Source: an uncultured Bacteroides sp. (GTDB lineage Bacteria > Bacteroidota > Bacteroidia > Bacteroidales > Bacteroidaceae). Taken from it: a DNA stretch of 12,328 bases. The stretch's first letter is position 1. Every line of letters begins with the position of its first letter. The stretch is from positions 1-12,328 of the forward strand of contig URDR01000081.1 of the NCBI GenBank assembly GCA_900546645.1, given 5' to 3'. The notes beneath the pieces were generated by a model. The model was not told the DNA's origin, did no database searches, and saw nothing but the letters and a program-made list of their open reading frames with translations. Below are positions 6,652 through 12,328 of the stretch, piece by piece. A program made the translations under genes and the position numbers.

Positions 6652-8340
6652 ATGGCAGACGACAAAAAAATTATCTTTTCAATGGTTGGAGTGAGCAAGT
6701 CATTCCAAAACAACAAGCAGGTATTGAAAGACATCTACCTTTCTTTTTTCTATGGTGCTAAAATCGGTATCATCGGTTTAAACGGTTCGGGTAAATCAAC
6801 CTTGATGAAGATTATTGCAGGCTTAGATAAAAGCTATCAGGGTGAAGTGGTCTTTTCTCCCGGTTATTCTGTAGGATATTTGGCACAGGAACCACAACTG
6901 GATGATACAAAAACAGTAAAAGAAGTGGTGATGGAAGGTGTACAGCAGATTGTTGATACACTTGCTGAGTATGAAGAAATCAACAACAAGTTCGGCTTGC
7001 CGGAGTATTATGAAGACCCGGAAAAGATGGATGCGCTTTTTGCCCGTCAGGCTGAACTGCAGGATATGATTGATGCGACAGATGCATGGAACTTGGACAG
7101 CAAGCTGGAGCGTGCGATGGATGCGCTGCGATGCCCGCCCGAAGATCAGTTGGTTAAAAACTTGTCGGGAGGTGAGCGCCGTCGTGTAGCTCTATGCCGT
7201 TTGTTGCTTCAGAAGCCAGACATCCTCTTGCTCGATGAGCCGACCAACCACCTTGATGCAGAAAGTATCGACTGGCTGGAACAGCATTTGCAGCAGTATG
7301 AAGGAACGGTTATTGCCGTTACTCACGACCGTTATTTCTTGGATCATGTGGCTGGCTGGATTTTGGAACTCGACCGTGGTGAAGGTATTCCTTGGAAGGG
7401 AAATTACTCAAGCTGGTTGGAGCAGAAAACCAAGCGTATGGAAATGGAAGAAAAAACAGCCAGCAAGCGCCGCAAGACCCTGGAACGTGAGTTGGAGTGG
7501 GTGCGTATGGCTCCTAAGGCTCGTCAGGCTAAAGGTAAGGCTCGTTTGAATTCATACGACAAGTTGCTGAATGAGGATGTGAAAGAAAAAGAAGAAAAAC
7601 TCGAAATCTTCATTCCGAACGGTCCGCGTCTGGGTAATAAGGTCATTGAAGCGAAGCATGTGGCAAAAGCTTATGGTGACAAACTGTTGTTTGATGACTT
7701 GAATTTCATGCTTCCTCCAAACGGTATTGTGGGGGTAATCGGTCCGAACGGTGCCGGTAAAACCACTTTGTTCCGTTTGATTATGGGATTGGAAACCGCT
7801 GATAAGGGTGAATTCGAAGTAGGTGAAACTGTAAAAGTGGCTTACGTAGATCAGCAGCATAAAGATATTGACCCGAACAAATCTGTTTATCAGGTTATCA
7901 GTGGAGGCAATGATTTAATCCGAATGGGAAACCGCGATGTCAATGCGCGTGCTTATCTGAGTCGCTTCAACTTTGCCGGAGCAGATCAGGAGAAACTTTG
8001 CGGTATGCTTTCGGGTGGTGAGCGTAACCGTCTGCACTTGGCTATGGCTTTGAAGGAAGAAGGAAACGTATTGTTGCTCGACGAGCCGACCAATGATATT
8101 GACGTAAATACACTGCGTGCGTTGGAAGAAGGTTTGGAAGACTTTGCCGGATGTGCCGTAGTAATCAGTCACGACCGTTGGTTCCTCGACCGTATCTGTA
8201 CCCATATTCTTGCTTTTGAGGGTAACAGTGAAGTGTTCTACTTTGAAGGTTCTTATACCGAATATGAAGAAAATAAGATGAAGCGTTTGGGCAATGTAGA
8301 GCCGAAGCGTGTACGTTACCGCAAGTTAATGGAAGACTAA
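6652..8340 (+). CDS. ettA: Energy-dependent translational throttle protein EttA (ABC-F ATPase)
   Basis: A 562-residue soluble protein with two ABC ATPase domains and no membrane segments, the ABC-F layout. Domain 1 has Walker A GLNGSGKST (42-50), signature LSGGE (171-175) and Walker B ILLLDEP (191-197). The charged linker after it (about 255-325, rich in Arg, Lys and Glu) is the ribosome-binding region of the family. Domain 2 has Walker A GPNGAGKTT (364-372), signature LSGGE (453-457) and Walker B LLLDEPTND (474-482). The ending around SYTEYEENKMKRLG is typical of EttA. EttA binds the ribosomal E site and couples entry into elongation to ATP/ADP levels. The ATG at 6652 (MADDKKIIFS) was preferred to an in-frame ATG at 6613 that overlaps the end of panB. 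The 19-base gap to panB and lack of a separate promoter suggest one transcript. Confidence 0.93.
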   Translation: MADDKKIIFSMVGVSKSFQNNKQVLKDIYLSFFYGAKIGIIGLNGSGKSTLMKIIAGLDKSYQGEVVFSPGYSVGYLAQEPQLDDTKTVKEVVMEGVQQIVDTLAEYEEINNKFGLPEYYEDPEKMDALFARQAELQDMIDATDAWNLDSKLERAMDALRCPPEDQLVKNLSGGERRRVALCRLLLQKPDILLLDEPTNHLDAESIDWLEQHLQQYEGTVIAVTHDRYFLDHVAGWILELDRGEGIPWKGNYSSWLEQKTKRMEMEEKTASKRRKTLERELEWVRMAPKARQAKGKARLNSYDKLLNEDVKEKEEKLEIFIPNGPRLGNKVIEAKHVAKAYGDKLLFDDLNFMLPPNGIVGVIGPNGAGKTTLFRLIMGLETADKGEFEVGETVKVAYVDQQHKDIDPNKSVYQVISGGNDLIRMGNRDVNARAYLSRFNFAGADQEKLCGMLSGGERNRLHLAMALKEEGNVLLLDEPTNDIDVNTLRALEEGLEDFAGCAVVISHDRWFLDRICTHILAFEGNSEVFYFEGSYTEYEENKMKRLGNVEPKRVRYRKLMED

Positions 8341-8361
8341 GCTCCAGAAGTCCGGTTGAAC

Positions 8362-8405
8362 AAAAAAGGGGTGCATCATCAAAATGAGTGATGCACCTCT
8401 TTTTT
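8362..8405. terminator. Bidirectional terminator between ettA and the minus-strand block
   Basis: A long stem: AAAAAAGGGGTGCATCA (8362-8378) against TGATGCACCTCTTTTTT (8389-8405), with one G-T wobble and a 10-base loop. The A run on the left and T run on the right make it work on either strand. It ends ettA, 21 bases after its stop, and would also end minus-strand transcripts from the mscL remnant side. Confidence 0.9.
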
Positions 8406-8422
8406 ATACTGTTCTGTCTTTT

Positions 8423-8454
8423 CCACATACAGACCATGGTGAGTCGGTATGTGG
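8423..8454. repeat. Hairpin of unknown role
   Basis: CCACATAC (8423-8430) and GTATGTGG (8447-8454) form an 8-bp perfect stem. It can be extended by GAC/GTC after one mismatch and encloses the palindrome ACCATGGT. No T run follows on either strand, so it is not an obvious terminator. It lies just downstream (minus strand) of the mscL remnant stop. Confidence 0.45.
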
Positions 8455-8464
8455 TTCAGTGAAC

Positions 8465-8605
8465 TTATTTGTTGTTTTTTAGTAAGTTTCTTATTTCCGT
8501 AAGTAGCTGGATGTCAGCCGGAGGAGCAGCTGGTGCTTTAGGAGCTTCTTCTTTCTTCTTGCTTAGCGCATTAACTCCTTTGACAAGTAAAAAAACAGCG
8601 AAAGT
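8465..8605 (-). pseudogene. mscL: 3' remnant of a large-conductance mechanosensitive channel gene (MscL)
   Basis: On the minus strand a frame ending at the TAA at 8465-8467 encodes FAVFLLVKGVNALS, then KKKEEAPKAP, a Pro/Ala stretch, and LLTEIRNLLKNNK. This order (end of the second membrane helix, KKKEEAP, Ala/Pro linker, LLTEIRDLLK-type bundle) is the well-known C-terminus of MscL, a pentameric tension-gated channel of about 140 residues. Only about 46 residues, the last third, are left. Read upstream, the frame continues without any MscL-like residues (HESWSEIT precedes) and has no ATG, GTG or TTG before an in-frame TAA near the end of the phosphodiesterase gene. So it cannot be translated normally; the pore helix and first membrane segment are gone. 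The break lies at about 8603-8612. Translation was done by hand but is consistent throughout. Confidence 0.75.
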
Positions 8606-8645
8606 AATTTCTGACCATGATTCATGTGGTATTATCGCTGATTTT

Positions 8646-9836
8646 CTACTTCGTGATGAGCATATTTCTTACCTCTTCCAAAGAGCCGTCTGTCTTTTCG
8701 GGTGTGATGTGAAGTAAATGAGCCAATAGGGAATAGATGGATACATTGTGAAACTTGGGAGCTTCGTATCCTTTTTTGAAATCCGGTCCCCATGCCCGGA
8801 ACATCACTTGCATGTCATCATAAGTTGGGTCAAATCCGTGTGCACCGGGAAGTGTGGTTTTACCTTCTTCTACTAACCATCCCAAATCGGGCAATACGAT
8901 GATGTCGCCTACACGCGGGTTTGTGCCATAATTCAGATAAGAGGGAATCTCTTCTCTCTTCCATACGCGTACATGATTCAAATCTTTCAGTGCGTGATAA
9001 ACAGAATCGCGAAATTGCGGTTGAGTATAAATCTGTGCCGGAAGATTTCCGTCAATCAGGGTATACCATTCTTCTTTCAGCAGGTGCTTGATGGGAACAA
9101 AGCGGTCGGCACTGACGGTGGCCATTCCGTGGTCGGAGGTCACAATCAGGTTGACATCCTTGGTGAACGGTAGGCTTTGTAATCCTTCCCACAGAAAACG
9201 CATCAGTGCATCCAGGCGGGCTATGCATTTTCGAGTTTCCTGACTAAACGGACTGTAGGTATGTCCATAGGTATCTGAATCTTCAAAGTAGAGCATAACG
9301 AGCTGAGGCCGATCTGCTTCCGGAAGCCGGAGCATGCGCAATACTTCTGCCACCCGTTCGGTTTGTGAGAGACGGGGTTTCTTGTCATATACCTGATAAT
9401 AAGTGGGGTGCTGTCCCTTTACAGCAATGTCCGAGCCCACCCAATATACATTTCCGGTTTTTATACCTTGTTTCTGGGCGGTGACCCAAATGGGCTCGCC
9501 TCCATAGTAAGAAGCGTCATTTCGGGTTGCGGGTTTATTCATCTTGTAGACCTCCTTTCGTTCCGGATCCCAAAACGAATTAGCTACGATGCCATGATGA
9601 TCGGGGACCAGTCCGGTAGCCATGGTATAATGATTCGGAAAGGTTTTGGAAGGGAAGGAGGGAATCATGGTAGCCTTTACGCCTTCCCGTGCCATTTGGT
9701 CAAAGAAAGGAGTTTCGTACATTTGCGGGTAATCCCAACGGAATCCATCGAGCGAGACAATGACTGTATAATGCTTTTCTGCCTGGGCGAAGAGGCAAAT
9801 ACACCACAGAATGCATAAGATGATTTGTTTTTTCAT
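8646..9836 (-). CDS. ENPP-family nucleotide pyrophosphatase/phosphodiesterase, exported
   Basis: A 396-residue protein with a signal peptide (MKKQIILC, hydrophobic core, FAQA before residue 20), so periplasmic or outer-surface. It belongs to the alkaline-phosphatase-like ENPP family, which hydrolyses phosphodiester or pyrophosphate bonds in nucleotides and related molecules using two zinc ions. The residues fit: Asp30 in SLDGFRWD, nucleophile Thr65 with Asn68 in SKTFPNH, Asp188 and His192 in DSDTYGH, Asp235-His236 in TSDHG, and His333 in GAHGFDP. Length matches bacterial members. The ATG at 9836 begins the signal peptide; an in-frame GTG at 9893 lies within the upstream terminator stem and was rejected. 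It lies downstream of the TonB-dependent receptor on the same strand. No clear promoter is visible in the 85-base gap, so it may depend on read-through. Exact substrate is unknown. Confidence 0.9.
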   Translation of the reverse strand: MKKQIILCILWCICLFAQAEKHYTVIVSLDGFRWDYPQMYETPFFDQMAREGVKATMIPSFPSKTFPNHYTMATGLVPDHHGIVANSFWDPERKEVYKMNKPATRNDASYYGGEPIWVTAQKQGIKTGNVYWVGSDIAVKGQHPTYYQVYDKKPRLSQTERVAEVLRMLRLPEADRPQLVMLYFEDSDTYGHTYSPFSQETRKCIARLDALMRFLWEGLQSLPFTKDVNLIVTSDHGMATVSADRFVPIKHLLKEEWYTLIDGNLPAQIYTQPQFRDSVYHALKDLNHVRVWKREEIPSYLNYGTNPRVGDIIVLPDLGWLVEEGKTTLPGAHGFDPTYDDMQVMFRAWGPDFKKGYEAPKFHNVSIYSLLAHLLHITPEKTDGSLEEVRNMLITK

Positions 9837-9861
9837 AACGATGTGTGATTGGGTATGAACA

Positions 9862-9899
9862 ATAAAGGTGCATTGCCGTGTGGGGCAATACACCTTTAT
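9862..9899 (-). terminator. Terminator-like hairpin after the TonB-dependent receptor
   Basis: A 16-bp stem (9862-9877 with 9884-9899) with one C/A mismatch and a 6-base loop, 22 bases after the receptor stop codon. On the minus strand the 3' arm ends CACCTTTATT and a broken T run follows. It would at least reduce transcription into the phosphodiesterase gene, 26 bases further on. Confidence 0.7.
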
Positions 9900-9921
9900 A
9901 TATGATAGGATTAAATTCTCA

Positions 9922-12328
9922 TTAGAAAGTAAGTCTTACACCCACCTGACAGTGCCAGCGTGAGCCGATGTCACTCTTCTTGATTTCAGCTTTGTTATAT
10001 GAGTAATAAGCTTTTCCGTCTTTGAAGTATTCCAAAGTAACCGGTGACAAGTTGAATGCAGAATCGTAGCTTGCTCCCCATTTCTTGTTCAGCATGTTGG
10101 CAAAGTTGATGATGTCAACAGTGAATTCCAGTTTACCTACGCCCTGTACGTTGTAAATATGCTGTGCCAAGTGCAAGTCAATCTGGTGTTCCCATTTGCT
10201 CAAGTTCGAGTTACGTTCTGCAAACTGACCTCTGTGGTTCTTAGCGTAGCTATCGTTTTCAAGCCACTGTTTGAAAGCAGCACGGCTTTCTTCTGCTGTC
10301 ATTTTCAAAGGTTCACCTTTTGAATCTACGCTAGTGAAGAGCATTTGGTCCAGTTCTTTTTCAGTCGGGATGTACAGCAGTGAGTTACCATTCTGTCTGT
10401 CACCGTTGAAGTCAGATTTTTCGTTCATCGTCAAACTGTAGCGGCTTCCAGAGAATCCGTTATAGATAACAGCGATGGTGGTGCTGGTCCATCCGTTCCA
10501 GTACTTCGGACTGTTATAAGAAGCCTGAAGCATTACGCGGTGAGGAACGTCAAACTTAGAGAAACCAAGTTCATTTTTTGAGTTGGTATCTACGGAGTAG
10601 TTGTACTTCCAGTTTGAGTAAGCTACTGAGCTGGTACCGTCGTTAACCGATTTGGCATGTCCGAAAGTATAAGAAGCCGACAGGTCAAGACCGAAGTTGA
10701 ATTTCTTTTCCAACAAAGCAGATAAAGCATAGGTATATCCCTTGTTGGTATTTCTTAAGTTAATGATAGTGTAATAATCGCTTTCTCCTTTGCTGTAGCG
10801 AGGAGCGGCAGAAGCTTCTACACCCGGAATGGCATATACTTTTTCTCCGTTGTTAGTCAGAGCCAAGTTTTCAAAGAACACATTGTTCATGGTCTTTGAG
10901 TACACCCCTTCCAAGGTCAGTTTTACATCACCCGGCAACATTTGCTCAACAGCCAGATTGGCACGGAATACTTGCGGATATTTAAAGTCGTTGGCTACGG
11001 TTACGATGTCAGGACTTAAAGCACCCTTGCCTGAGTTGGCTGCTGCCATCGGATCTTTTGCATATGTTCCGAGTTGTGGAGCATCTTTTAACCAGTTCTT
11101 GTCTTTATCTTTACCTCCTAATGTAGTACCTTTACTTTCCATACCTGTGTTGGTGAAAGCATTTGACAACCAAACGAAAGGAACACGTCCGGTAAAGATA
11201 CCTACTCCACCACGAATCAAGGTCTTGTGAGAATCGTTGGTATACCAGCGGAAACCTACGCGTGGTGAGAACAATACTTTCGCACTCGGAGTTTCGCCTA
11301 CGCGTACTCCGAAGCCTTGCTGAGCAGCGTATTCATTGAATTTAGGATTTTCGGTTGGGTCATTGAATACTACCGGAATATCGATACGCAAACCGTAAGT
11401 CAGGTTGAAGTTGGTAGTTACATCCCATTTATCCTGTGCATAGAAACCGAACTGACCTGATTTCATAACCGGAGCCCACTGAGTATCACCACCGGTAAGT
11501 TCTGGGTCGGTGTACTTGTAAGTGTACTTATATGGAGTATCGTTCATGAAGTCATTCAAGTCTGTGTAGTACCATGAACCGTTTACTGCCTGAATGAACA
11601 GGTTCTTCATGCGGTAGATTTCATTGTGTGTACCGAAGGTCAAGGTATGGTTGCCCAAGTACCAAGACAAGTTATCTTCGAAGGTATAAATATCCTGATT
11701 CAGGTAGTTAGCTCCTGATGAGAACTCAGTACCGATATTAACGGTATTCTTAGATCTTTGGTCACCACCTGCCACATTGTCAATCTGTACGGTAGGGCCT
11801 TGGTAAGCTACATCGCGGTGGTCGCGGATGAAGCTGGCAGAAGCACGCAATTCATTATACAGATTCTGTCCCAAGTGAGAAGTCAATTCGGCTACGATGG
11901 CATTAGTCTTGTTGTTCATGCGGTAGCCACTGTTTCCGAAAGTATAAGTAGATGACTTCAAGCCAGAGTTGTCATCGTATGAATTGTTGTGCTGGTAACG
12001 CAAAGCCAACTTGTGATCTTTGTTGATGTTCCAGTCGATACGAGCCAACAAACCGAATGATTTGCTTTCTACATCACGCTGGTTATAAACTTCATCGAAG
12101 CCAGTCAGCTTCTTGTATTGGTCAGCAATCTGTTTAGCTACATCGTTGGTAATATAGCTGTCGGTATAGCCCGGGTAGATGCTTGAAGGATAAGATTCCT
12201 TTTTCGCTTCTGCGCTGACAAAGTAGAACAATTTATCTTTGATGATGGCACCACCCAATGTTCCACCGAAGGTACGGGTATACTGCTGGTTCAGCGGTGA
12301 CTTTTCATAGCCGCGCACTGCACTGTAC
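9922..12328 (-). CDS. Oar-like TonB-dependent outer-membrane receptor, 5' end beyond the window
   Basis: The minus strand has an open frame of 801 codons that enters at the right edge and ends at TAA 9922-9924. It begins near the end of the plug domain: RTFGGTLGGAIIKDKLFYF is the usual junction where the plug meets the first barrel strand in Oar-type receptors. The rest alternates aromatic and polar residues, as in a 22-strand beta-barrel, with repeated strand pairs such as FGFYAQDKWDVTTNFNLTYGLR and RHVML-like turns. It ends VGVRLTF with a terminal Phe, the outer-membrane insertion signal. The N-terminal signal peptide, carboxypeptidase-like domain and TonB box are outside the window. Such proteins import bulky ligands using TonB energy. 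No SusD-like partner follows, so it is not a standard SusC of a glycan locus. The ligand is unknown; the in-frame GTG at 12318 is not the true start. Confidence 0.88.
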   Translation of the reverse strand, partial: YSAVRGYEKSPLNQQYTRTFGGTLGGAIIKDKLFYFVSAEAKKESYPSSIYPGYTDSYITNDVAKQIADQYKKLTGFDEVYNQRDVESKSFGLLARIDWNINKDHKLALRYQHNNSYDDNSGLKSSTYTFGNSGYRMNNKTNAIVAELTSHLGQNLYNELRASASFIRDHRDVAYQGPTVQIDNVAGGDQRSKNTVNIGTEFSSGANYLNQDIYTFEDNLSWYLGNHTLTFGTHNEIYRMKNLFIQAVNGSWYYTDLNDFMNDTPYKYTYKYTDPELTGGDTQWAPVMKSGQFGFYAQDKWDVTTNFNLTYGLRIDIPVVFNDPTENPKFNEYAAQQGFGVRVGETPSAKVLFSPRVGFRWYTNDSHKTLIRGGVGIFTGRVPFVWLSNAFTNTGMESKGTTLGGKDKDKNWLKDAPQLGTYAKDPMAAANSGKGALSPDIVTVANDFKYPQVFRANLAVEQMLPGDVKLTLEGVYSKTMNNVFFENLALTNNGEKVYAIPGVEASAAPRYSKGESDYYTIINLRNTNKGYTYALSALLEKKFNFGLDLSASYTFGHAKSVNDGTSSVAYSNWKYNYSVDTNSKNELGFSKFDVPHRVMLQASYNSPKYWNGWTSTTIAVIYNGFSGSRYSLTMNEKSDFNGDRQNGNSLLYIPTEKELDQMLFTSVDSKGEPLKMTAEESRAAFKQWLENDSYAKNHRGQFAERNSNLSKWEHQIDLHLAQHIYNVQGVGKLEFTVDIINFANMLNKKWGASYDSAFNLSPVTLEYFKDGKAYYSYNKAEIKKSDIGSRWHCQVGVRLTF

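Noticed and set aside
8469..8717. Plus-strand open frame of 82 codons
   Set aside because: It lies antisense to the mscL remnant and to the end of the phosphodiesterase gene, and its Ala-rich composition is explained by the opposite strand.
9837..9893. Upstream GTG start for the phosphodiesterase
   Set aside because: It begins in the terminator stem and would bury the signal peptide.
1..12328. CRISPR array, insertion sequence, phage genes or a SusC/SusD glycan locus
   Set aside because: No regularly spaced repeats, transposase or phage-like proteins are visible, and no SusD follows the receptor within the window.

Overview
The window looks like a chromosomal segment from a member of the Bacteroidales, most likely Bacteroides or Phocaeicola. 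Four things in the sequence point there. Promoters fit the Bacteroidetes sigma-ABfr pattern (TTTG, 19-20 bases, TAnnTTTG). Shine-Dalgarno sequences are largely absent. The tRNA has no encoded CCA. The protein set includes a MutS2 start, a clostripain-like lipoprotein, an Oar-type TonB-dependent receptor and a Bacteroides-style PanB and EttA. No genus was verified by comparison.

Layout. Positions 1-298 (minus strand) hold the first 99 codons of mutS2. A compact divergent promoter region (356-433) serves mutS2 and a tRNA-Ser(UGA) gene (474-558), which is closed by a strong terminator. Positions 614-900 have no convincing gene and look like degenerate or repeat-derived DNA. On the plus strand follow a DMT/EamA transporter (962-1885); a two-gene unit of a small exported protein and a clostripain-family (C11) lipoprotein (2019-3643); an NRAMP metal transporter with an unusual inverted repeat in its leader (3732-4985); a HAD-like phosphatase (5084-5746); panB for pantothenate/CoA synthesis (5811-6632); and ettA, an ABC-F translation factor (6652-8340).

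A bidirectional terminator (8362-8405) separates this block from a minus-strand block. That block holds the 3' remnant of a mechanosensitive channel gene (mscL), an ENPP-type secreted phosphodiesterase (8646-9836) and the 3' 801 codons of an Oar-like TonB-dependent receptor that runs off the right edge.

Most of the window is ordinary housekeeping and transport. The plus-strand genes appear to form several short transcription units. The receptor and phosphodiesterase could act together in the envelope (nucleotide or phosphodiester scavenging), but this is inference. The best items for a second look are the mscL remnant at a rearrangement boundary, the 11-bp inverted repeat that brackets the NRAMP leader and covers its start codon, and the altered proton-pathway residue in that NRAMP protein. 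I see no clear undescribed multi-gene system, CRISPR array, phage or intact insertion sequence.
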